Below are positions 1 through 64,000 of a stretch of DNA of 64,000 bases, in pieces. The position numbers and the translations under genes are program-made. The notes under the pieces are model-generated. The model did not search any database. It saw only the letters and a list, made by a program, of their open reading frames with translations, and was not told the origin of the DNA. The stretch comes from Amorphochlora amoebiformis (taxonomy: Eukaryota > Cercozoa > Chlorarachniophyceae). The stretch lies in contig BAAHQB010000087.1 of assembly GCA_054601695.1 (NCBI GenBank), positions 248,001 to 312,000 on the forward strand, given 5' to 3'. Position 1 is the stretch's first letter. Every line of letters begins with the position of its first letter.

Positions 1-478
1 ATCCGCGCATGTTCTTGCAAATGTACGTACGTACGTACCTATATAATCAAGATACTACTAATTAGTATGCCGGTTACGTATACGTATATAATCAAGATAC
101 CACCAATTAGTATGCCGTTGCGTATACGTACATGTACGTACCATGATGTAAGCTCATACTAAATTATAGATTGTTAGCTAAAATAAGTAAGTGTGTTTGT
201 GAATCATGTCATCTCATGCACAGTACCGACGTATATTCATTGGGAAGCCAGATATCATAGGTTAGTACTGTACATGTTGTGCAACATTGTATTATACTGT
301 AGTAAATGCATAATATACTTAACTGTGACATTGTATACACAGTATTACAGTATATACGTATTGTATACGCATGCGTATAGTGTACGCATATCATCATCTA
401 GATTATAGCTTACATTGAGTGACCACTGACAGATATGATACTACTGTATGGAAAGATGGTCTTGATGGTGCATATCCT
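1..478. other. AT-rich unique DNA with a short tandem duplication
   Basis: No exon is supported here. At about 40-130 a segment of roughly 45 bp containing AATCAAGATAC and AATTAGTATGCCG occurs twice in tandem, with a few substitutions and CGTATACGTA-type joints. The remainder is AT-rich sequence without an open frame bounded by splice signals. Confidence 0.6.
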
Positions 479-9405
<8,927 letters not shown>

Positions 9406-9670
9406 TGTATTGTACCGATCAAAATGTAGAGAGGCTGTTTGTTCGGGTAAAGCCATTAACACCTTATGTAATGTATATATCGGCAAATATGTTTCTAGAT
9501 AGGTATATAATATATATATATATATCTATATATATATATATATACATACATATACATATATATATATATATAATATATAGTACATATAATATATATATAT
9601 ATACATATATAATATATGCATATATATATATATATATTTATATATAAATATATAATATAATATATATATA

Positions 9671-9702
<32 letters not shown>

Positions 9703-9919
9703 GTGTATACATATGTATATGTGTATGTATTATGTGTGCATATATTCGTGTGTGCGTATTTTTATTACATATGCATAACTGTTATACACATGAATATTTT
9801 TTTAGTAACCTATTATATTGTATATATATGCATATTTATTTATTTATTTATATAGATGTAATATACATATATATATATATATATATATACATACATACAT
9901 ACATATATATATATATATA

Positions 9920-10015
<96 letters not shown>

Positions 10016-10128
10016 CATTTATATATATATATTATATATGATATGAATATTATATATATATATATATATATATGTATAATATGCATTATATATGTATACA
10101 TATATATTTATATATTATATATATATAT

Positions 10129-10172
<44 letters not shown>

Positions 10173-10336
10173 AACATGTACATATGCGTACGTATATACA
10201 TATATATATATATATTTTATATATATATATATATAATATATATATATATTATATATATATATATATTATATATATATATATACATACATATATATACACA
10301 TGTATACATATATATATATATATATGTATGTATATA

Positions 10337-10379
<43 letters not shown>

Positions 10380-10518
10380 TGTAGATATCTCGTAAAAATA
10401 CATACACACATACATACATACATGCAAAATGCGTACATACATACACATATACAAGCATTTTAACACACACACGCACACACACACACACACACAACATATA
10501 TGTGTAAATATATGTATG

Positions 10519-10585
<67 letters not shown>

Positions 10586-10647
10586 TTATACACACACACA
10601 CACACACACACACACATGTGTATATATATATATATATATATTTATAC

Positions 10648-10709
<62 letters not shown>

Positions 10710-10810
10710 CGTAAACATACATTTACACATACATACATGCATTCCCACATACGTACGTACATACATGCATATAAGCATTTTACATGTATATATATATATA
10801 TATCTATATC

Positions 10811-10895
<85 letters not shown>

Positions 10896-11167
10896 TATAT
10901 ACATCTCGAAGCCCTAGCCTATCCCTATTGACAAAGCACTTCTTTAACTCTAATGGGAGCGACTCTAGGACCTACATCATGTATGAATATATTGTTGATA
11001 TATTTATTCATTTACTATATATTTGTTTATATGTAAGAGTACATACATGTATATATGTATATGTACATATAAATATATATGTGTATATACGTGTATATGT
11101 ATATGTATGTGTATATATATTATACAGAATATATATACGTACACTAGTATGTACATACATACACACT

Positions 11168-11214
<47 letters not shown>

Positions 11215-11334
11215 TTATATATATATATATATATTTATATATATGTATGTGTGTGTAAACAAGTATATACACATATGTGTATACACATATGCATACACAT
11301 ACATATATACATAATTAATAAATAAATATGTATG

Positions 11335-11389
<55 letters not shown>

Positions 11390-11476
11390 AGAGAGAGATC
11401 TCCTAGATTCGCTTCCGCCAGAGTTAAAGTGTTTGATATATTTATTTTATATTTATACATACAATATGTATATATA

Positions 11477-11521
<45 letters not shown>

Positions 11522-11641
11522 CGAACAGAAAGCTCAAACAGTACGCTGAATGATAGGTATACATACATCATGTTCGAAGATCAAGAATACTTCAAACTTA
11601 AAACATGTTATCATGTGCATGGCATGGATGTTGGGATATAG
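9406..11641 (+). CDS. Unknown protein, 3' part (three phase-compatible exons)
   Basis: Three exon-like islands chain in phase on the + strand: 9406-9502, 10918-10980 and 11542-11641, the last ending in TAG. They would encode about 85 C-terminal residues. The first contains [18 protein letters not shown], the second [18 protein letters not shown], and the third [15 protein letters not shown] and a His/Cys-rich end. Acceptors are TTTAG, CCTAG and AACAG; donors are GTATAT and GTATGA. I recognise no family and could not find the 5' exons. Introns are filled with (TA)n and (CA)n. The end of the second exon (RTYIM) resembles the start of the third (RYTYIM), also at DNA level around ACATCATGT. That could be a small duplication or chance. 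Confidence 0.4.
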
Positions 11642-19485
<7,844 letters not shown>

Positions 19486-19595
19486 ACACTAATAAGTGGA
19501 TAGTCGCACGCTAGATTTAAATAAGAAATTTCACATTTTGTAATATATATATATATATATATATATATTATGTATGTATGTATATTATAATATAT

Positions 19596-19626
<31 letters not shown>

Positions 19627-19631
19627 ACGTG

Positions 19632-19701
<70 letters not shown>

Positions 19702-20145
19702 GTGTGTGTGTATATGTGTGTGGTTTATATATTTGCAGCTATATACATAAACTATACATAAATTCATACCCTAAACATAAATAAATGCACATCCACATTC
19801 TGATACTTCGTATTTCCATACATCTCCTACACTAAAACACCCAAAAAATCAAAGCACTTACTCGAAATACGGCGTGACATCCACAACCACCCCTGCCCCG
19901 CTCCCCCCTGCCGAAAAACAAAGGGAAAAAGGATCTCGTCAGTTTCTCACTCCTGATGAATATAATTAATGCCGCTCCGATGCCTCCAAACTCCGTCCTC
20001 CTTCCCGCCACACCGGATGTACGTCACTGGGTCCACGGGAATTATGCTGTAATCCCGGGATTCTTAAGCAGGGGTCCGAAGCCGAATAGTTATTGGGTTC
20101 CGACGGTGACTTTTGTTTGGTTTGCCGCTGGACACCGCAACCCCC
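19486..20145. promoter_or_regulatory. Divergent intergenic region between Cdc37 and bS21
   Basis: About 660 bp between two oppositely transcribed genes. It contains (TA)n at about 19541-19570 and 19633-19690, then a C/A-rich unique stretch 19760-19970 next to the bS21 start. It presumably carries both promoters; I cannot point to a TATA box because of the TA repeats. Confidence 0.45.
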
Positions 20146-21550
<1,405 letters not shown>

Positions 21551-22381
21551 TTCCAGGAGTCTCAATTGTTTATTTTGCGGGCATCTTCTCGTTTGGAAGA
21601 GTTACCGCGTAGTCGACGAAAATCTTAGTGCTGAAGCCTATTTATGGGTTGCAGGCGTGCTTTTGTTATGACTGCACCAGCTGCACACGGGAAAATTTCT
21701 AGAATTTGTGAATAAGAATTAATTCTCAAATCAACACCAGCTCCGACTAGTCCGAGTCCATCATACCGGGTAATCAGCACATATCATGTGACCAGATATG
21801 TTATCCACCAGATCTCTATGATCTATTAAGTATGATACAATTATTTAAGTAAGTAGTAGTTGATAATTGCAACATCATGACGATTCCATTTCTAGCATTT
21901 ATTGAAATAGCTCTAGTAACTAATGGCCGCCAAGTCTTCTGTCATCTAGATCATAATATCTGCGAGATTAACCCGGAGTAAGCCGTGATCATCATTAAAG
22001 TTTTAAGCACCGGCCATACTTAAGCGGAACAGCTAACCTCCAAGGTTAATATACTTACCGCACAATATCGTCACTGATTTTTGAGCGGGATCGCTCGGAA
22101 ATACGCAAATCCTAATCATCTAGTGCTAGAGTAGCTAGGGCCATTCAATTAGTTCAAATATCCTGGCCTCCCAAAAAAAAAGAAGAAAATAAAGATGCAA
22201 ATTGACCCACGCATCCTATGGGCTACCAATATCCTCTCTCGTCTCCTGCTGATATTTCCTTCTTATATTAATGTGCCGCGATAAATATAGATGTATATTT
22301 GAATGAATGAATGAATGAATTCGATAAGGAAGTCTCTAAAATACATATACATATATATATATATATATATATACGACATAC

Positions 22382-22420
<39 letters not shown>

Positions 22421-22527
22421 CATAGATATATACAAGGATAGATACACGAATACATACATAGAAGAAAGGACCAGCGAAGAGAAACAAATATCGAGAATGA
22501 CAAGTAAGACATCTGTCACATGCCCTC
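21551..22527. other. Unique spacer between convergent bS21 and ClpS genes
   Basis: About 980 bp. The first 700 bp are unusually free of microsatellites and show no exon; then come GAAT repeats at about 22302-22320 and (TA)n near 22345-22420. It should hold the 3' UTRs of both genes. The open frames across 22263-22568 overlap (TA)n and are not supported. Confidence 0.55.
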
Positions 22528-28364
<5,837 letters not shown>

Positions 28365-28505
28365 TCATATACTCAGTTTCAAAAAATCTAAATGTAACAG
28401 CTTGCGGTGAAACCTATGATAAACTACCTTCTGCTTTCGGACCAGTTCGATGTCTTAATACTGACCTAAGCTCGGTGAGAAGCTGCAGTGATGTCTCAAA
28501 ATCAC

Positions 28506-28565
<60 letters not shown>

Positions 28566-28602
28566 TATATGTGTATATATTTACACACATACATATATAT
28601 AC

Positions 28603-28636
<34 letters not shown>

Positions 28637-28720
28637 GTATATATGTGTTGAAGGAAAAAAAGAGCGGCTGAATATTCTACTCTCACACGCACACACACAC
28701 ATATACATACATGTATATGT

Positions 28721-28762
<42 letters not shown>

Positions 28763-28787
28763 TATATATACATATATACACACACAG

Positions 28788-28837
<50 letters not shown>

Positions 28838-28928
28838 ACATGTATATATATATATATATATATACATACATACATACATATATATACATATGCACACATA
28901 CACACACACACTCACACATATATATATA

Positions 28929-28991
<63 letters not shown>

Positions 28992-29255
28992 AAGGAAAAA
29001 AAGAGCGGCTGAATATTCTACTCTTCCTCCGATCGAGCATCGATACCAAGCCCCGCGAGCCTCCCTTTCACACCCTTTGTCTCCTTCGAATCTTCTTCCT
29101 AGGAGGATACAAGAAATAATTAAACATTTCGGAGAATTTTCAAATCTGGAGTGTAAATTATTCGGCTTACTTCGTCGTCAGAAGAGGCCTCGCCCACGGC
29201 TTCTAAAATGCCACTCTTCTGATGTGTTAGGGGTAATAGATACATATAGACGTAC

Positions 29256-29303
<48 letters not shown>

Positions 29304-29417
29304 ATATTAAATATCTGTGTCCATATCTATGTATTACATATATATATATATATATATATATATCTATATGAATATATTACATATATATATCTATATCTGT
29401 ATCTATATATTACAAAC

Positions 29418-29469
<52 letters not shown>

Positions 29470-29545
29470 ATATTTATTTATATATATATATTATATTTAT
29501 ATATATATATATAGATTATATTTATATTTAAAAATATACATATTT

Positions 29546-29578
<33 letters not shown>

Positions 29579-29614
29579 GTATATATATATATTATATTAT
29601 ATATAATATATATA

Positions 29615-29646
<32 letters not shown>

Positions 29647-29890
29647 AATATGACCGCCGGTAATTTTTCCGTTTCTCTGAGTCGCTCCAACAAAGCCTAA
29701 ATAATAACGTAAAAAAGAGAAAATCATCAGAGTTGTCCATCTCATGAAATCCAACCCGAAATATAAAACCAGTCCCCAACCCTATGCCTGCTCAAATACT
29801 TTCCTGAAATGTAATCTTATGCATATATATATCACATTTATATGTAAACTTGCGTAAATGTATATATATATATATATATAATAAATATAC

Positions 29891-29923
<33 letters not shown>

Positions 29924-29944
29924 TATATATACATATATATATAC

Positions 29945-29984
<40 letters not shown>

Positions 29985-30008
29985 CAGATTGGTATATAAA
30001 TATACACT

Positions 30009-30065
<57 letters not shown>

Positions 30066-30154
30066 TATGTATACATATATATATATATATACAAATTTTG
30101 TATATATTATATATATATATATATATTATATATATATATATATATTTTGTATAT

Positions 30155-30185
<31 letters not shown>

Positions 30186-30300
30186 TTATGTACATGTATT
30201 TATATATATATATATGTATATATATATATGTATATATATACATTTTTATATATATAATATATATATATATATGTGTGTATATAGTACTACTAATAAGAAT

Positions 30301-30349
<49 letters not shown>

Positions 30350-30418
30350 GTGTAAATCTTTATTACTATGTACATGGGATAAATTTCATATATACACACG
30401 CACATAAATATACATATA

Positions 30419-30450
<32 letters not shown>

Positions 30451-30544
30451 CATATACATTACATATATATATATATATAAATATATATATATATATGTAT
30501 ATGTGTATATGTATATATATAATACATACACATTACATACCGTG

Positions 30545-30593
<49 letters not shown>

Positions 30594-30767
30594 CATATGT
30601 ACACATTCACACATATACATATATATGCCTTTATAAATCACTAAACAAATCACTACCGCCTTGAGATCCACCCCCTCCGGCGGTCGAAACGGTCTGGGGG
30701 CTGATTTCTTGCTTCCTAACTCCTTTTTCTTCTCCTCCAAAATCTCGCGCGATTTCTTCGGCTCCAT
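28365..30767 (-). CDS. Unknown small charged protein, 6 exons
   Basis: Exons in transcript order: 30767-30657, 29696-29655, 29218-29171, 29098-29022, 28504-28466, 28413-28365. The total is 366 nt, 121 residues, with phases closing at every junction. The protein starts [18 protein letters not shown] and has a basic Pro-rich stretch ([10 protein letters not shown]). It continues with a helix [13 protein letters not shown], an acidic centre (EASSDDEEEDSKE) and a C-terminal amphipathic segment [18 protein letters not shown]. No signal peptide or membrane segment is visible. The composition suggests a cytosolic or nuclear adaptor, but I do not recognise the family. Donors include strong GTAAGC and GTCAGT sites; GTCATA and GTAGAA are weak. 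The 5' end of the intron after exon 29098-29022 is duplicated 340 bp downstream. Confidence 0.6.
28647..29021. repeat. Direct repeat of about 37 bp flanking (TA)n
   Basis: The same word, beginning GTTGAAGGAAAAAAAGAG and ending TATTCTACTCT, occurs at about 28647-28684 and 28987-29023. The second copy contains the donor site and intron start of the 121-residue protein gene; the first lies deeper in the same intron, so a spare donor-like sequence has been copied. Confidence 0.93.
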
Positions 30768-31713
30768 GGCTTTCTTTCGCGCTCGCAATGCGGTCTAGGG
30801 TAAGGGTCGGGGTTAAGGGGTTCAGAGGGTTGGGTAGGCCTCGCTATACGTCCAACCTCCGTCCCCTCTCTCCTGTCTCTCTTCCATCTTCAACTCTCCA
30901 CGCCTCCCACTCTCTTCCTCCCTCTCCAGCTTCCTCCCGGTCACGGATAGAAAATTGGATTGGTTAAGGAGATAGAGTCACGGCTTGGGTTAGGGTTGAG
31001 GTTACCTGGACCATTTTGACGGAATCTCGGGCAGATTCTAGTATCTGGGTTAGGATTTGGTTTAGGTGGTGTCCTAGAGTTTTTTGGGTGCCTCTTTGGG
31101 TGCAAATCGTAAGAACTTTGAGTTATGTTTGTGTTGTGTGGTATCGGTTCATATATTGGGTGAGGTGTAAAGATTGAGCTTTGCTGTTCACGAGCCGAGA
31201 GATCACATATACTGGTCGTGTAAATATGTACTTAGTATTTTACGGGCCGTGTTAATATGTATATACCTTTTCGCAAGAAGTTAGAGCCTATATACTGGCC
31301 GAATAAATATCTATACAGGGGTTTATAAGCCCTAGGACCATGGTTGCGTATAGATATGGTGTTTGCGAGCACTGTAAACATGTATAAAAGTGTTTGAATG
31401 CCTTATAAACGTGTATACGGGCGTGGGATCACACAGAATAACCGAGTAAATATGTGCACACATATGCAGACGTGGTTAAGGTTAGTCAGGCTGAGGGTTA
31501 GGTTTCGAGTTGAGGTTGGTTATGTGTTTATTGTGTTTTACCCCTTGTATGTACGTTAAGTCCTCGATTTCCTCGTCAACATGAGGGCTATGGATGTGTA
31601 TGTATATGTATTGAAAATACAAACGTATGTACGCTTTTATATGTGTATCTACTAGCATATGAGTATATACAGTTATTAGTATTCCTCCTGTATGCCAAAT
31701 ATATGAGGCAAAC
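30768..31713. other. Intergenic region with degenerate minisatellite
   Basis: It contains CT-rich sequence 30860-30940, TTAGGG-like words near 30795 and 30990-31060, and a degenerate minisatellite at about 31150-31470. I saw no exon. It spans the promoter of the 121-residue gene and the 3' flank of the 161-residue gene. Confidence 0.5.
31150..31470. repeat. Degenerate minisatellite with TAAATATGTATA core
   Basis: At least five related units carry a core like GTGTAAATATGTATAC followed by GGG(T/C)GTTTATAAGCC. They recur near 31215, 31250, 31300, 31375, 31410 and 31445. Units differ in length and by substitutions, so this is an old array. Its variants overlap no exon. Confidence 0.6.
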
Positions 31714-39243
<7,530 letters not shown>

Positions 39244-39494
39244 AGGGAGAGATCAATTTCTTCTGGTGATTTTGCCTAAAAGTCTGTTATGTGACATCTG
39301 CGTGACTGTATCGTGACAGATAATAACCATTAGCATAACTTAGGCATGCTTGCACGACATTCTTGTGACGTATCGTCCTATCACGCTTGGCACAATCCTT
39401 CCGCAACCGAGATATCGGTCGACGTCACGTGCGTCGCCCTTCTCCCCCCCCCCCAGCTTTACAAAACCACCAGCCCTATCGAACTCAAGATCGA
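39244..39494. promoter_or_regulatory. Compact divergent promoter region
   Basis: Only 251 bp separate the ATG of the two-helix membrane-protein gene (minus) from the ATG of the EXPERA-like gene (plus). It contains no (TA)n tract and includes a CGTGAC/GTCACG-type repeated word set (TCACGTGCG, CGTGACTG, TCGTGACAG) and a C10 run near 39447. Shared regulation of the two membrane proteins is plausible. Confidence 0.45.
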
Positions 39495-43727
<4,233 letters not shown>

Positions 43728-44067
43728 CTGTAGTTGTGCTTAAAAATGCGGGGCCAAGTCTCAGAGACTCTACGCTTTCTTAGCTCCCTGGTGACAAACA
43801 TCAAACTCAAACTTGAACCAAGTAGCAAACAAATTATAACTAAGTTATTTTTGTGTTTACTGATTATCATAGATAAACTTGTAAATCATAGGAAATCATG
43901 TCATATGCATGTTAACTTTCATATATCAGCATTCCTGACTATCGAGACTATACAAGATAGCGTATAGTATTAATACGTAGTGAAAAAATGTGACGAATTA
44001 AGAACTAGAAGAAAGATATTCACCCACACACACAATATGGTATATGTCTACATATAATCATACACAC

Positions 44068-44103
<36 letters not shown>

Positions 44104-44314
44104 TATGATGCATATATATATATATATATGTACATATGTATATTATCATGATACACATACTCGTATGAATGTCATGGACAGTACCTAGAGTACGTATAAT
44201 CATAGTCTATATACGAGAGTATGCATCATGATATATATACATACTATGATCATGATATATATATACATACTATGATCATGAGACATGTTATATACATACA
44301 TATATGCATGCATA

Positions 44315-44361
<47 letters not shown>

Positions 44362-44403
44362 TTATACAGGTCTATATAAATATATATATATATATTATAT
44401 ATT

Positions 44404-44440
<37 letters not shown>

Positions 44441-44492
44441 CAGTGTATACTAGGGCCATGATGTACGATATAATTATATCATACTAGTCATA

Positions 44493-44530
<38 letters not shown>

Positions 44531-44988
44531 GTTATAATATTATATTACATTATACTACATGTGTACTAGTATCATGATACATTCTTATTATACAGATTCG
44601 CTGGTATTGATTCACTAATAGAATCACTATTGAAATGTTTCAACCTTCGTGTAACAATGTTTATTCTATGAATTTCTCCGTCTCCCTCTCCGAGTTTTTC
44701 TCCTTCTGTGTCATCTTCTCTTTTATATCAGGCTCCCTTCGCTTTCTCTTTTATCGGGCTTACTAATCTCCCTCAATTATTTAAATACACTGGTTAGTCT
44801 ATGAGAACACCGTCATGACTCTATCTCGATTCGTTTAGGGCACCGCCGTTCCACATTTTTTTCTCATAGGTTCTCTGTATAGAGGATGAACCATTCTTTT
44901 ACGGCGTGGTGGACTACGTAGTTCGTATACCCCCTCCCCACGAGCCAGTTGCCAACACCTTGAACACCCAGGTCGGCTGAGAGAAGCG
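43728..44988. other. Intergenic spacer
   Basis: Unique sequence 43728-44030, then AT-rich sequence with (TA)n. A direct duplication of ATGATATATATACATACTATGATC lies around 44226-44282, in a region of CATGAT/ATCATG inverted words. A T/C-rich unique stretch follows at 44670-44960. No exon could be supported. Confidence 0.55.
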
Positions 44989-45237
44989 TTAAGGAATCCC
45001 GGGCCCGGTTGATAGTGACGGATGTTCGCCGACAGTATCAGTTAATTTCCCGTTATTGACCGTTATAAAAGTAAAGTCGGCGACGCAGTCAGCCCACATT
45101 TTGGGTTCCGCAATTGCCGCCATTTTCTTCTGTGAGTCACGGTTGATATTCTCCGCCGTCAACGAGGTGGTCGACAGGTGATACTTGAACGATTTTTGGT
45201 CCCGATGCGGCGATTTCTTTCTATTTCCCAGACGCAT
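44989..45237 (-). CDS. Possible small ORF or terminal exon, unknown
   Basis: An 82-codon frame of balanced composition, free of repeats, begins MRLGNRKKSPHRDQKSFKYH and ends SLSTGPGIP. The frame stays open upstream to about 45304, where it adds a plausible KAKLVAYEQRYV segment. It may therefore be the last exon of a larger minus-strand gene rather than a complete gene. It includes TAENINRDSQKKMAAIAEP and a hydrophobic strand FTFITV. I recognise no family and found no further exons. Confidence 0.4.
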   Translation of the reverse strand: MRLGNRKKSPHRDQKSFKYHLSTTSLTAENINRDSQKKMAAIAEPKMWADCVADFTFITVNNGKLTDTVGEHPSLSTGPGIP

Positions 45238-45642
45238 TACGTAGCGCTGCTCGTACGCTACTAATTTGGCTTTTTCGGTTTTGTAATTTGCTTTTATTTT
45301 CTATGTTTTTGGCGGGAAAGGTGAGAAACATAAACCTCAGGGTTTGGGTTGAATGAAAGCAAATAGTGGGTGATTCCTGAGTGGAGCTTAGACACATGTT
45401 TAACGTAACAAATGTGATCGTAATTGTGAATATCTCTCCATAACATGGACATTGAAAGGAATAACATGACTGCATGATAAACTACAATGTTTTTCATACA
45501 TTTACATGTATACTTACATATTTACATACTTGATATATAATATAGATACATAAATTTGTACATCTATATATGTGTAGATTTACACATCTATATGTTACGT
45601 GTGTGAGACGAAAAGTGATAGAGCAGTTCGCTGCTATTAATA

Positions 45643-45689
<47 letters not shown>

Positions 45690-45799
45690 CATGTATATAA
45701 ATATGTATCACACAAATATATCTATTTTTTTTACAAATTCAGCAGATGCAGTATGTAAGTAACAAAAGTAAAACATATTCTTTATACACCACACACACA

Positions 45800-45880
<81 letters not shown>

Positions 45881-46015
45881 TATATATATATATATATACA
45901 TACATATATATATGTTGTGTGTGTGTGTGTGTGTGTGTGTATAAGGCGAAGAGAACGGAAGCGGACTGGACACTGATCGATCAGCAATTTATTGCCCGAC
46001 TGATTCATAATTCAT
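45238..46015. other. Upstream flank of the large + strand gene
   Basis: Unique sequence 45240-45640, then (TA)n and (CA)n tracts 45645-45940, then a short unique 5' flank. A stop codon lies in frame 15 nt before the ATG at 46016. No coding exon is supported. Confidence 0.5.
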
Positions 46016-63947
<17,932 letters not shown>

Positions 63948-64000
63948 GTAAGTAGTATGCATATTCATAGTTATGTGGGTGTGTGTGTGTATTCTATGCT

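Overview
This is a eukaryotic nuclear window, extremely intron-rich and dominated by (TA)n/(CA)n microsatellites and degenerate telomere-like TTAGGG/CCCTAA repeats. Most long open frames are low-complexity Ile-Tyr translations of (TA)n and are not genes. The real coding sequence lies in small islands of balanced composition (exons of roughly 25-520 bp) bounded by GT...AG. I built the gene models by hand, requiring an open frame inside each exon, a plausible donor and acceptor, and matching phase across every junction. Eight models close exactly from ATG to stop, one is a 3' part, one is a single-exon candidate, and one long gene runs off the right edge. No transcript evidence was available.

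Organism: two genes encode bacterial-type plastid proteins with N-terminal presequences. One is ribosomal protein bS21, with a signal peptide followed by an Ala-Phe motif; the other is the Clp adaptor ClpS. With spliceosomal introns and a TTAGGG-type motif, this suggests an alga or other protist with a complex, probably red-derived plastid. I cannot name the genus.

Layout: 1393-5773 (-) secretory glycosyltransferase-like protein; 9406-11641 (+) 3' exons of an unknown gene; 12496-19485 (-) Cdc37 Hsp90 co-chaperone, 17 exons; 20146-21550 (+) plastid bS21, divergent from Cdc37; 22528-26999 (-) ClpS, convergent with bS21; 28365-30767 (-) unknown 121-residue acidic protein; 31714-33719 (-) unknown 161-residue basic protein; 34977-39243 (-) unknown two-helix membrane protein with a terminal-inverted-repeat element in one intron; 39495-43727 (+) EXPERA/EBP-like multipass protein, divergent from the previous gene; 44989-45237 (-) uncertain ORF; 46016 to beyond 63947 (+) a very large unknown gene, with 41 exons and 841 codons already inside the window.

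The genes do not form one pathway. Their shared feature is intron content: nearly every intron carries a self-complementary (TA)n tract, a CCCTAA-type array, or both. The telomere-like arrays almost always read CCCUAA in the sense of the host transcript, on both strands of the chromosome. CCCUAAC contains the CUAAC branch-point consensus and is pyrimidine-rich, so these arrays may serve as splicing signals. That is the main hypothesis offered here.
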